From Candidatus Omnitrophota bacterium (GTDB taxonomy: Bacteria; Omnitrophota; Gorgyraeia; Aquiviventales; Aquiviventaceae), in contig JAGVGS010000186.1 of NCBI GenBank assembly GCA_020057015.1, forward strand, positions 1 to 19,753: a stretch of 19,753 nt of DNA. Reading direction: 5' to 3'. Shown here one piece after another: positions 1 through 7,110 of this stretch (position 1 is the stretch's first letter; each line of letters starts with the position of its first letter). Both the position numbers and the translations under genes were made by a program. The notes below the pieces were generated by a model. The model was given only the letters and a program-made list of their open reading frames with translations, searched no databases and was not told the DNA's origin.

Positions 1-1154
1 GGGCGGCAGGGATGATGTGCGCCCTGACCGCGGGCGCGCGCGGCCGCCGGGTGGCCCTGCTGGAGCACGCGGAGGTCATCGGCCGCAAGATCCGCATCTC
101 AGGCGGCGGCCGGTGCAATTTCACGAATCTGGGCGCTGGGCCGGAGCAGTACGTATCTGCCAATCCGCACTTTGCGCGCTCGGCCCTGGCGCGCTACACC
201 CCGGAGCATTTTCTACAGCTCGTGCGCGCGCATGGCATCGCCTTCCATGAAAAGAAGTTCGGGCAGCTCTTCTGCGATCACTCGGCCCAAGCGCTGATTG
301 ACATGCTGGTGGCGGAGTGCCGGCAAGCCGGGGTGGTGATGGCGCTGGGCTGCCAGGTGCGGGCGGTGGCAAAAGCCGCGCGCTTTACCGTCCAGACGAA
401 CCAGGGGGCGTGGACCTCGAAGGCACTGGTCATCGCTACCGGCGGGCTCTCGCTGCCCAAGATCGGGGCGACGGATTTAGGCTACCGCCTGGCTCGGCAG
501 TTCGGCTTACAAGTGCTTGAGACAGCGCCTGCGCTGGATGCCTTCGTGTTTGCAGCCCCGGAGCAGCGGCATTTCCAGGCGCTGGCCGGCGTGTCGCTGC
601 CCGCGGGGGTGCGCTGCGGCGAGACCTGCTTTCGCGAGCAGGTGCTGTTCACCCACACGGGTCTCAGCGGCCCGGCGGCGTTGCAGGCCTCGCTGTATTG
701 GCGCCCGGGGCAGGCCCTCCACGTGGACTGGCTGCCGGAGCACACACTGGCCCAGGTGCAGCAGTGGCTCGCGCAGAGGCAGCGCGCGCGTCCGCGCGCT
801 GATGTGAAAACGGTGCTGGCCGAGCAGCTCCCTAAGCGCGCCGCAGAGCGGTTTTGCGCGCTGAGCCCCGTGACGGAGCAGCCGATCGCACAGCAGACCA
901 AAACCGCACTGGAGACCCTGGGCCGCCAGCTCAAGGAGTGGTCATTCATCCCGCAGGGGACGGTGGGCTATCGCACCGCCGAAGTCACGCGCGGCGGTGT
1001 CGATACGCGAGAACTCTCCTCCAAGACGATGGAGGCAAAGAAAGTGCCGGGACTGTATTTCATCGGCGAGGTCGTCGACGTCACCGGGTGGCTGGGCGGC
1101 TATAACTTCCAGTGGGCCTGGGCCTCAGGCTGGGCGGCAGGACAAGCGGTTTAG
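1..1154 (+). CDS. HI0933/YhiN-family FAD-binding flavoprotein (5' partial)
   Basis: Probable FAD-dependent oxidoreductase of the HI0933/YhiN (aminoacetone-oxidase-like) family. The reading frame is already open at the window edge and runs in through AAGMMCALTAG, which is the tail of the N-terminal GxGxxG dinucleotide-binding loop, so only about ten residues are missing and the ATG at 12 is internal. The family hallmark GRKIRISGGGRCNFTN follows directly. Later come the FAD-contacting IATGGLSLPKIGATDLGY stretch, a substrate-domain motif FTHTGLSGPAALQ, and the C-terminal GLYFIGEVVDVTGWLGGYN block that closes the flavin site. Length (about 390 residues when complete) is normal for the family. The physiological substrate of this family is poorly defined. 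It converges on the PilZ gene with a 19-base gap and no visible terminator. Confidence 0.93.
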   Translation, partial: AAGMMCALTAGARGRRVALLEHAEVIGRKIRISGGGRCNFTNLGAGPEQYVSANPHFARSALARYTPEHFLQLVRAHGIAFHEKKFGQLFCDHSAQALIDMLVAECRQAGVVMALGCQVRAVAKAARFTVQTNQGAWTSKALVIATGGLSLPKIGATDLGYRLARQFGLQVLETAPALDAFVFAAPEQRHFQALAGVSLPAGVRCGETCFREQVLFTHTGLSGPAALQASLYWRPGQALHVDWLPEHTLAQVQQWLAQRQRARPRADVKTVLAEQLPKRAAERFCALSPVTEQPIAQQTKTALETLGRQLKEWSFIPQGTVGYRTAEVTRGGVDTRELSSKTMEAKKVPGLYFIGEVVDVTGWLGGYNFQWAWASGWAAGQAV

Positions 1155-1173
1155 CGCCGCGGCGCGCTGCTGA

Positions 1174-2766
1174 TTAGGAGGGCGTGGCGAAGTTCAAGGG
1201 GGCTTCGAAGGCGAGCCCAATCTCGCCACCCGCTGTGGTGCCCTGACGGCGCTGCCACACGACGCGACCCTCGAGTTCAAGCGGCGCTGCCCCCTCCTCG
1301 GCAGGGGTCATCCGGCAGCGCGCGCGTCCTTGAAAGAGACGCGCCAGCGCAGGCAGAAACGGCAGTTTCAACCCCAAGCCGCGGGCGCTGAGGTTCGTGA
1401 TCGTGCCGCGGCTGACGCGACGGCCGGTGGCAGAATCCAAGAGCTCTGCGAGCGGTCCCAGCGTCAGCGGCGGGCCGAGGCGCGGCTCTTGGCGGCGCTC
1501 CTCGCCGGTCCACAAGTCGTAGCCAGCCTGGCGGGCGCGCTCCAGCAGTTGCGCAACCCCCTCTTTGAGGCCGGCCAGCGACGCCTGAGTGTCCTGCAGC
1601 TGAGTGTGCAGCTGATCCTTCTGCGCGTGCAGCTGGGGGATGACCGCACGCTGCTGTTCAAACAGGGTTTTCAACTCTCCGAGATACCAATTCGCTTCAT
1701 CGCGGGCCTGGCCGGCTTGCACCAACTCGAGGCGAGCCTGGTCTTGCGCCGCGGTGAGTGCGGCACACTGCTCGCGCAGCGCGTCGTGTTGCTGTTGTGC
1801 GGCCAGCAGCCGCTGGCGCTCCTCACCTAAATACCACTCGCTCTCAGCATGCGCCTGCTGGAGCTGCGCATGGGCAGCGCGCAGCGCCTCGAGCTCTTCG
1901 GTTAGGCGCTGTGCGAGCGCGGGTGAGATCTCTGACAGCACCTCGGTCTGCCGCGCGGCCAGGAGCTGCTCTTGCGACTGGGCGAGTTGAGCTTCCAGCT
2001 GCATGCGCGCATCGTACTGCGCGGTCCACTGGGCCTGGGCCTCGGCCATCTCTTCAAGCGCGCGAGCGCGCTCCTGTTCGAGCGTCTGCAGCTGAGCCCG
2101 CAAGGCGCTCAGCTGCGCGTCAGCCTGCTGCGCGCGCTGGTCGCCTTGCTCGAGGCGGGCTTGTAGTTCAAGGAGGCTATACCGCAACGCCTGGTCGCTT
2201 TTCTGCGCTCCGGCCAGCTCGCGCCGATAGGCCTCGGCATCCTCAAGGCTCGCGCCCAGCTTGACGCCCATGGCGACGTATTGCTCTTGCGCGGCTTGCT
2301 GCTGGTGGCGGGCGTCTTGAAGGGTGAGGTCCATGCGCGCGAGCGCCTGCTGAGCTTCCTTGAGCGCTGCGGCCGAGGCGACCGCATCCCCCATCTCGCG
2401 CTGAATCCGCTGCGCCCAGCGCCGGCGTGTCAGCCAGAGGAGTGCGACACCGGCCAATAATCCTAAGGCCCACGATGTGCTGAATCCCGACCCGGTGCGA
2501 CGGGCGGACGGCCACGCGGTGAGCACGGGCTGCGGTACCTCGATCACTTGCGTGACCACGGTCGGCTCCGGCGTGTGGGAGGCGGCCGGCTCTGGCGCCG
2601 TCTGTTCGGCCAGCGCCTTGTCCATGACCTCAAGGCGCCGCAACACCGGCGCGGTGTTGGCGTCTCGCGCTAGGCAGAACCCCGCTGGCCAGAGGGCCAA
2701 CAGGCCGGCAGTCAACAGGGCCGTGCCGCGAGCAAAGGCGTGGGCTGACAGCGAGGCGGGGCTCAT
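1174..2766 (-). CDS. Membrane-anchored long coiled-coil protein with C-terminal PilZ domain
   Basis: A 530-residue protein in three parts. Residues 1-33 resemble a signal sequence (AGFCLA/RD cleavage-like site), followed by a Pro/Glu-rich, probably periplasmic stretch (34-95). A second hydrophobic segment at about 97-113 is followed by TRRRWAQR, which suggests a cytoplasmic C-terminal side. Residues 115-415 are an almost uninterrupted Gln/Glu/Ala/Leu coiled coil. Residues 423-528 are a PilZ domain with both c-di-GMP signatures: R425-x3-R429 and N458-L-S-A-R-G463 (consensus RxxxR and D/NxSxxG). It should therefore bind cyclic di-GMP, which is an inference from the motifs. A WYLGE motif occurs twice in the coil, exactly 49 residues (seven heptads) apart. 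The start is fixed by an ATGA overlap with the upstream gene, implying translational coupling. Function unknown; a c-di-GMP-sensing scaffold is the best guess. Confidence 0.85.
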   Translation of the reverse strand: MSPASLSAHAFARGTALLTAGLLALWPAGFCLARDANTAPVLRRLEVMDKALAEQTAPEPAASHTPEPTVVTQVIEVPQPVLTAWPSARRTGSGFSTSWALGLLAGVALLWLTRRRWAQRIQREMGDAVASAAALKEAQQALARMDLTLQDARHQQQAAQEQYVAMGVKLGASLEDAEAYRRELAGAQKSDQALRYSLLELQARLEQGDQRAQQADAQLSALRAQLQTLEQERARALEEMAEAQAQWTAQYDARMQLEAQLAQSQEQLLAARQTEVLSEISPALAQRLTEELEALRAAHAQLQQAHAESEWYLGEERQRLLAAQQQHDALREQCAALTAAQDQARLELVQAGQARDEANWYLGELKTLFEQQRAVIPQLHAQKDQLHTQLQDTQASLAGLKEGVAQLLERARQAGYDLWTGEERRQEPRLGPPLTLGPLAELLDSATGRRVSRGTITNLSARGLGLKLPFLPALARLFQGRARCRMTPAEEGAAPLELEGRVVWQRRQGTTAGGEIGLAFEAPLNFATPS

Positions 2767-3401
2767 GGGGCTTGCACCTGATCGTCAATCGCGATCGCGT
2801 CGACCGGATAGGCAGGCAGGACGCGCGCGGCGGCCAGGCGCTGCTGCACCCGCTCCACTTGCACGCGCGCGATGAGCGCCTCCTGCCGATACACGCTCAG
2901 CACATCGCCAATATTCACCTGATCCCATCCGGCATCGAACACGACAAAGCTCCACTCCGGGTTGACAGCCACCACCTTGGCGAGACTGCGCGCGGCCCGC
3001 GTGTGGATCGGCACCGTGATGCGGGCGATCTCCACCGCTCCCGTCGCCGTGGCCCGTTGCTGCGCCAGCACCAGATCGGTTTGCAGGGCACTCAACTGCC
3101 GCTGGTGCTCGGCCAGCGCCTGCCGCAATTGCGTGCTCGTGGCCTGCTCACCGGTGAGGCGGGCGACTAACGCGTCGACCTCGCGATTTTTGGTCTCGAC
3201 GGCGAGCTGTGCCTGCGCGGTCCGTCGCCGCTCGAGGCCGAGGGCTTGTCCAAGCTGCTGCTGCTGCACCAGGGCTTGCTCCAGCGTCCGCACGAGGCGT
3301 ACGCGGCTTTCACGCTCCATCCAAGTGATCGCTGCCAAACCCACCGCCAACACAGACATCGTGGTGAGCCAGAACATCCCGCGCGGTAGGGAAGGCATCA
3401 T
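2763..3401 (-). CDS. Membrane-anchored coiled-coil protein with C-terminal beta-rich domain, function unknown
   Basis: A 212-residue protein first in a two-gene operon with the PilZ protein. One N-terminal transmembrane segment lies at about 10-28, followed by a Gln/Glu/Arg-rich coiled coil at about 30-118. The C-terminal domain (about 125-210) has alternating hydrophobic strands: AKVVAVNPEWSFVVFD, a turn ending VNIGDVLSVYR, then IARVQVERV, a pattern resembling small beta-barrel domains such as the FlgT C-terminal domain. That similarity is a visual impression, not a family assignment. The start has two adjacent Met codons with AAAGGAG upstream on the minus strand, at a rather long spacing of about 13 nt. 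The downstream gene starts inside its stop codon (ATGA), so the two products are probably made together and may form one membrane complex. Topology of the coiled coil (periplasm or cytoplasm) is not resolved by charge. Confidence 0.78.
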   Translation of the reverse strand: MMPSLPRGMFWLTTMSVLAVGLAAITWMERESRVRLVRTLEQALVQQQQLGQALGLERRRTAQAQLAVETKNREVDALVARLTGEQATSTQLRQALAEHQRQLSALQTDLVLAQQRATATGAVEIARITVPIHTRAARSLAKVVAVNPEWSFVVFDAGWDQVNIGDVLSVYRQEALIARVQVERVQQRLAAARVLPAYPVDAIAIDDQVQAP

Positions 3402-3455
3402 GGCAGGCGTGGCACTCCTTTGCTGTTGAGGACGTCTGTATAGACTCTGCGTGAC

Positions 3456-3464
3456 TATATATCA
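3456..3464 (-). promoter_or_regulatory. Candidate extended -10 promoter for the coiled-coil/PilZ operon
   Basis: On the minus strand the spacer reads TGA-TATATA, an extended -10 element (TGn plus TATATA) in a locally AT-rich stretch between two GC-rich genes. A transcript from here would carry a leader of about 50 nt that includes AAAGGAG. I see no good -35 box at 16-18 bases. Confidence 0.4.
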
Positions 3465-3524
3465 TCTGCCCTGGAAAGTACATATGAGCAAAATCATAGA
3501 GCGCTCGGTGAGGGGCCTTCCCCG

Positions 3525-3540
3525 GCGCACCCGCGCACCC
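3525..3540 (-). repeat. Tandem 8-mer repeat in a G-rich spacer
   Basis: GCGCACCC occurs twice head to tail (3525-3532 and 3533-3540) just after the stop of the transporter gene. Together with the flanking C runs, the minus strand reads as G-runs of 6, 3 and 4 separated by 5-6 bases, which might form a G-quadruplex-like or other stable structure at the transcript end. No T-run follows, so it is not a standard intrinsic terminator. Confidence 0.4.
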
Positions 3541-3554
3541 CCCGCAACGACGAG

Positions 3555-5225
3555 TTAGCGGCTGCCAAAGAGCACCAACAGCTGTGCGGCCAGAATGCGC
3601 AGCAGCATGACCAGCGGGTAGACCGCGGCATACGCCACCACCTGTGCGTTCGAGCTGGCCTGCTGGTTGGCGAAGGCGAGCGCCGGGGGATTGGTGGTGC
3701 TGCCGGCCAAGAGGCCGCAGAGGGTGAGATAATTCATGCCCCGCGCCCGCGCGATGGCGGCGGTGAGGGCGAGGGGCACGAGGGTAATCAGCATCCCGCC
3801 CAGCAACCACCGCAGCCCGTCCCCACTCAGGAACGACGCGACGAGCCGATCGCCTGCGCGCAAGCCCACGCAGGCCAGAAACAGCGCAAGGCCGATCTCG
3901 CGCAGCATCAAGTTGGCGGCGGGCGGCATCGACCAGATCAGCGGCCCCAGCTTGCCAAGACGGCTGAGGATCAGCGAGACGAGGAGCGGGCCCCCCGCCA
4001 TGCCCAGGCGTACCGGGGCCGGGAGGCCGGGCCACTGCCAAGGCAGGGCGCCGAGCCAGATCCCCAGCGCCACGCCGACAAACAACGGAATCAGCTGCGG
4101 CTGCTGCAGCGCGGCCTCTGAATTGCCCACTTCGCGCGCAAAAAAATCAATCGCGGCCTGCTCACCAACGACCGTGAGCCGATCGGCAAAGCGGATCTCC
4201 ACCTCGGCGCTGGCCGGGAACTCCACATCGCCGCGGCTGATGCGCGTGATGGTGATCCCGTACAGGAACGCTTCGAGTTCCTCGATGGTCCGCCCGACCA
4301 TGCGCCGGCGCGAGACCAGCACCTGGCGCGTGGTAATCCGCTCGCCGGCCTCGGCGGGTGCTAAGGCCGGGGCGCCGATGATGCGCTGAAAGCCTTCGAG
4401 CTGAGCGGCCGTGCCCACCAGCCGCACGAGATCTCCCAGGTGCAGCACGCTATCCGGCAGGGCGACCTCGGCGTGGCCCGCATGAAAGACGCGCGAGACC
4501 ACCACGCTGCAGGCGCGCAGCGAAGGAATCTCATCCACGGTGACGCCGTCGAGCTTAGGGTTCTCAACGCGCAAGTCCTGCACGACCACTTGAGGCGCGT
4601 GGTGCGCATGGGCGGCAGCGTAGGCCGCAGCCTCTTGGGCCGGATCAATGCGGCCCCACCGGCGCGTGAGGACCATGGTGAGGATGAGGCCCAGGAGGCC
4701 GAACGGGTACGCGACAGCGTAGCTGAGGCCCGGCAGCTTGAGCAGCTCCGGCGTGGCTCCAGGCAGCTGTTGCAGCGCCTGTTGGGCGGCCGCCAGGCTG
4801 GGGGTATTGGTGGTGGCTCCTGTGAACAGGCCCACCGCTTCAGCCATCGGGATGCCGGCGAACCGGCTAAGGGCCACGGTCAGCGCCGCCCCCAGCGCCA
4901 CAATGGCCGCGGCATACAGATTCAGATGCAGGCCGAAGCGCCGCAGTGAATCGAAGAAGCGGGGGCCGACCTGCAGGCCAATGGTGTAGACGAAGAGAAT
5001 CAGCCCAAACTCGCGCAGCACGTCATTGAGCGCGGGCGACAGGGCCCACTGCCAGTGGCCGAAGAGCAGGCCGGCAAACAGCACGCCGGCCACCCCCAGC
5101 TGCAGCCCGAACAGCCGCACGCTGCCCAAGGCCAGGCCCGCGCCGATGACCAGCGAGAGCACCAGCAGCGCCTGGGCCGAGCTCTCCGCAGGCATTAGGA
5201 ACGAGTACAGCGTGGCAGTGTCCAT
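3555..5225 (-). CDS. Aspartate:alanine exchanger family transporter (YidE/YbjL-like) with two RCK_C domains
   Basis: A 556-residue inner-membrane transporter of the AAE family. It shows the characteristic internal duplication: REFGLILFVYTIGLQVG (71-87) is mirrored by REIGLALFLACVGLRAG (442-458), and GATTNTPSL (136-144) by GSTTNPPAL (508-516). The two membrane halves (about 15-190 and 378-552) flank a cytoplasmic insert of two TrkA-C/RCK_C-like domains (about 213-288 and 295-370; LHLGDLVRLVG and FADRLTVVG are their typical endings). RCK_C domains usually bind small ligands and gate transport. The family exchanges amino or dicarboxylic acids in characterised members; the substrate here is unknown. 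The gene is divergent from cmoA, and the ATG lacks a Shine-Dalgarno. The 153-base gap to the downstream coiled-coil gene contains a promoter-like site, so the two are probably separate units. Confidence 0.9.
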   Translation of the reverse strand: MDTATLYSFLMPAESSAQALLVLSLVIGAGLALGSVRLFGLQLGVAGVLFAGLLFGHWQWALSPALNDVLREFGLILFVYTIGLQVGPRFFDSLRRFGLHLNLYAAAIVALGAALTVALSRFAGIPMAEAVGLFTGATTNTPSLAAAQQALQQLPGATPELLKLPGLSYAVAYPFGLLGLILTMVLTRRWGRIDPAQEAAAYAAAHAHHAPQVVVQDLRVENPKLDGVTVDEIPSLRACSVVVSRVFHAGHAEVALPDSVLHLGDLVRLVGTAAQLEGFQRIIGAPALAPAEAGERITTRQVLVSRRRMVGRTIEELEAFLYGITITRISRGDVEFPASAEVEIRFADRLTVVGEQAAIDFFAREVGNSEAALQQPQLIPLFVGVALGIWLGALPWQWPGLPAPVRLGMAGGPLLVSLILSRLGKLGPLIWSMPPAANLMLREIGLALFLACVGLRAGDRLVASFLSGDGLRWLLGGMLITLVPLALTAAIARARGMNYLTLCGLLAGSTTNPPALAFANQQASSNAQVVAYAAVYPLVMLLRILAAQLLVLFGSR

Positions 5226-5243
5226 GAGGGTGGCGACGTGTTC

Positions 5244-5249
5244 ATCATA
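5244..5249 (-). promoter_or_regulatory. Candidate -10 box for the AAE-family transporter
   Basis: TATGAT on the minus strand lies 18 bases before the transporter ATG, predicting a leader of only about 11 nt, with no Shine-Dalgarno in it. No clear -35 box is seen. Confidence 0.35.
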
Positions 5250-5347
5250 CCTGCTGGGGCTGAGGAAAGGAACAGGCAGCCCTCGGGGGGTGGTGGGTCA
5301 GGCGGGGTGATCCGAAAAAGTCAGATGCGCCGGCACCCACCAGGGTG

Positions 5348-5353
5348 CATAAT
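5348..5353 (+). promoter_or_regulatory. Candidate -10 box for cmoA
   Basis: CATAAT, in an otherwise GC-rich divergent spacer, lies 22 bases before the cmoA ATG and just before its ribosome site. It matches five of six bases of TATAAT. A -35 box is not evident. Confidence 0.4.
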
Positions 5354-5362
5354 AACTCCCCA

Positions 5363-5372
5363 GAAGGGAGGG
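5363..5372 (+). promoter_or_regulatory. Ribosome binding site that fixes the cmoA start
   Basis: GAAGGGAGGG ends three bases before ATG 5376. It supports this start over the longer in-frame ATG at 5238, which has no such site and would add a low-complexity extension not seen in CmoA. Confidence 0.7.
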
Positions 5373-5375
5373 TCC

Positions 5376-6104
5376 ATGGACGAAGCAGCGGATCGGATGT
5401 TTGCTCAGCCTAAGCCGGCGGAGGATTTTAACTTTGGCCGCAAAACGGCTGAGGTGTTCGATGACATGCTGGCGCGCTCGGTGCCCTTCTATGCCGAAAT
5501 CCAGCGCATGATCACGGAGCTAGCGGCTGATTTTGCCGTCAAGGACACGAACCTGTACGACTTAGGCTGCTCCACCTGCACCACGTTTCTGGCGCTGGAT
5601 CCGGTCGTGGAGCCCAGCGTGAAATTCATCGGCATCGACTCCTCGCCTGAGATGTTGCAGCGTGGTGCGGATAAGCTGACCCAATCCGGCACGGCGCGCC
5701 GCTATGAGCTCGTGCACGCTGATTTGAACGACACGGTGGCCATCAACGACGCGTCGGTCGTCATCATGAACCTCACCCTGCAGTTCGTGCGGCCCCTGCG
5801 GCGCCAGCAGCTCATGGCGGCCATTGCCCAGGGCATGCGCCCCGATGGCTGCCTGTTGCTCATCGAAAAAGTGCTCAGCCGCGAATCCACCCTGAACCGG
5901 TTTTTCATCAAGTACTACTACGGCTTCAAGCAGCGCAACGGCTACAGCGCGATGGAAATCAGCCAGAAGCGCGAAGCGCTCGAGAACGTGCTGGTGCCGT
6001 ACCGCACCGAAGAGAATGCCGAGCTGCTGCGCAGCAGCGGTTTTCAGTGGTCGGAATTATTCTTCAAGTGGTACAACTTTTCCGGGGTGGTGGCGGTGAA
6101 ATGA
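5376..6104 (+). CDS. cmoA: Carboxy-S-adenosyl-L-methionine synthase CmoA
   Basis: SAM-dependent Rossmann enzyme that converts SAM plus prephenate to carboxy-SAM, which CmoB normally uses to make 5-carboxymethoxyuridine at tRNA position 34. At 242 residues it is close to the usual length of about 247. The N-terminal FNFGRKTAEVFDDMLARSVP matches the family pattern FxFDExVAxVFxDMIxRSVP. Motif I is YDLGCSTCTT (61-70), with Cys where a Gly is usual; IGIDSSPEM follows. The C-terminal FKQRNGYSAMEISQKREALE block is nearly diagnostic and places Arg199 at the same number as the E. coli residue that holds the carboxyl group. I chose the ATG at 5376 because the ribosome site AAGGGAGGG precedes it and the in-frame extension upstream is low-complexity. 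The stop overlaps the next start (ATGA). No cmoB lies in the window. Confidence 0.92.
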   Translation: MDEAADRMFAQPKPAEDFNFGRKTAEVFDDMLARSVPFYAEIQRMITELAADFAVKDTNLYDLGCSTCTTFLALDPVVEPSVKFIGIDSSPEMLQRGADKLTQSGTARRYELVHADLNDTVAINDASVVIMNLTLQFVRPLRRQQLMAAIAQGMRPDGCLLLIEKVLSRESTLNRFFIKYYYGFKQRNGYSAMEISQKREALENVLVPYRTEENAELLRSSGFQWSELFFKWYNFSGVVAVK

Positions 6105-6865
6105 CGTCCGCAGCACCCTGGAATCGCGCGGCAGGCGACTTCTTCTTCCGCGTGAGAAACGCCGTATTTCCCGCGCTCGTGGTGCTCATCCCGCTGTTCT
6201 CGCGGCCGCGCCTGTATTTCAATGATCCCGCGCTCGATGCGCTGCTGCGCCATCTCGGGGTCGCACTGGCGCTGGCCGGCGCCGGGGTGCGCCTGGCCAC
6301 GATCGGCTTCGAGTACATCGACCGAGGCGGCAAAGAAGGGAAAGTGCACGCCACGCGGTTGGTGCGCTCAGGCCTATACGGCATCTCCCGCAACCCGATG
6401 TATGTCGGCAATCTGCTGATCGCCGTCGGGGTGTCGCTGGCCTCCGGTGCTCTGCTGACGTGCTGGGTGGCGATCCCGCTGTTTGTCTTCATCTACCAGG
6501 CGATCGTGACGGCGGAGGAGGCGTTCTTGCTGGGGAAGTTCGGCGAAGACTACGCGCGCTATTGCCGCGAGGTGAACCGGTTCTGGCCCTCCTGGCAGCG
6601 GCTGCCGGAGGCTTTTCGCGGCCTGACGTATGATTGGCGCAAAGCGCTGCGCAAGGATTTGGGCACGCTACTGGGCCTCATCGAGGGCTTGATGGCCTTG
6701 GCGATTTGGCGGCGCGTGTGGCTGCGCGGCCGTTTGGCCCTGCCGCAGGAGCTGCCGACCTTAGCCCTGATGGGCCTGGTGCTGGCCGTGTACGTCGCGG
6801 CCCATGCGCTGAAGAAGCAGCGCAAGTTTTTCTACACCCCAGAAGAGTCCCGCACGACCGTCTAG
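6101..6865 (+). CDS. Membrane methyltransferase, isoprenylcysteine carboxyl methyltransferase (ICMT/PEMT-like) family
   Basis: A 254-residue integral-membrane protein of the ICMT/phospholipid-methyltransferase fold, a family that methylates small or lipophilic acceptors with SAM inside the membrane. The SAM-binding signature is complete: LVRSGLYGISRNPMYVG (RNPMYVG at 97-103), a membrane hairpin, EE at 139-140, then FGEDYARYCREVNRFWP (147-163). Hydrophobic segments lie at about 21-34, 48-70, 102-135, 188-205 and 218-236. The roughly 80 residues after the signature (two more predicted helices and a Lys/Arg-rich tail) are longer than in minimal family members. ATG 6101 overlaps the cmoA stop, so translation is coupled to a carboxy-SAM synthase, an arrangement that suggests a linked role in methyl or carboxymethyl transfer. 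The substrate is unknown. Confidence 0.85.
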   Translation: MTSAAPWNRAAGDFFFRVRNAVFPALVVLIPLFSRPRLYFNDPALDALLRHLGVALALAGAGVRLATIGFEYIDRGGKEGKVHATRLVRSGLYGISRNPMYVGNLLIAVGVSLASGALLTCWVAIPLFVFIYQAIVTAEEAFLLGKFGEDYARYCREVNRFWPSWQRLPEAFRGLTYDWRKALRKDLGTLLGLIEGLMALAIWRRVWLRGRLALPQELPTLALMGLVLAVYVAAHALKKQRKFFYTPEESRTTV

Positions 6866-6937
6866 CGCGACACCGCATTCTCACCTTAAGTCCGCGTTTC
6901 ATCACCATGTCGTCTATTTATTAAGATAGCCACGCCA

Positions 6938-6969
6938 AGCTGTAGCAGGAGCCCCAGCTCGCTTTTGTT
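6938..6969 (+). terminator. Weak candidate terminator after the ICMT-like gene
   Basis: AGCTG (6938-6942) pairs with CAGCT (6955-6959) around a 12-base loop, followed by CGCTTTTGTTT. The stem is short, so this is tentative. Confidence 0.25.
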
Positions 6970-7095
6970 TATGTAGAGACCATCTCGTAACCTGTTCTCA
7001 TTGAGATTCTTATAGTTTTGTAAAAAGAAACAAATGGCATAGATATTGCTTTTACTTAATAGGTACAGCCTTTCAAGTTCACCCCACCTGTTATG

Positions 7096-7101
7096 GAGAG
7101 T
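7096..7101 (+). promoter_or_regulatory. Ribosome binding site that favours the SGNH gene start at 7111
   Basis: GGAGAG lies nine bases before ATG 7111, but just after ATG 7093, so it can only serve the downstream start. The sequence before 7093 (CACCCCACCTGTT) has no purine-rich site. Confidence 0.5.
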
Positions 7102-7110
7102 AATTCTGAC

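Larger units (their letters stand above)
6866..7110. other. AT-rich spacer before the SGNH/MBOAT pair
   Basis: The longest non-coding stretch in the window. By hand count 6961-7020 is about 35 % and 7021-7080 about 30 % G+C, against roughly 60-65 % around it. No ORF of note, tRNA or transposon end is visible. It holds several promoter-like AT boxes (for example TTGAGA at 7001-7006 followed by TATAGT) but none with a convincing -35/-10 spacing. The AT-rich bias continues into the first 25-30 codons of the next gene. Confidence 0.6.

Noticed and set aside
1330..1830. 166-residue open frame antisense to the PilZ protein coiled coil
   Set aside because: The mirror of a repetitive coil sequence yields long antisense frames; no start site or domain supports it.
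3511..3524. GGGGcctt CCCC hairpin after the transporter gene as a terminator
   Set aside because: Only four base pairs and no T-run on the minus strand.
5238..5375. In-frame N-terminal extension of cmoA
   Set aside because: It is Gly-rich low-complexity sequence in the divergent promoter region; the ribosome site and homology both favour ATG 5376.
6866..7110. Insertion-sequence remnant or tRNA-linked attachment site in the AT-rich spacer
   Set aside because: No terminal inverted repeats, target duplication, transposase fragment or tRNA-like fold could be found by eye.
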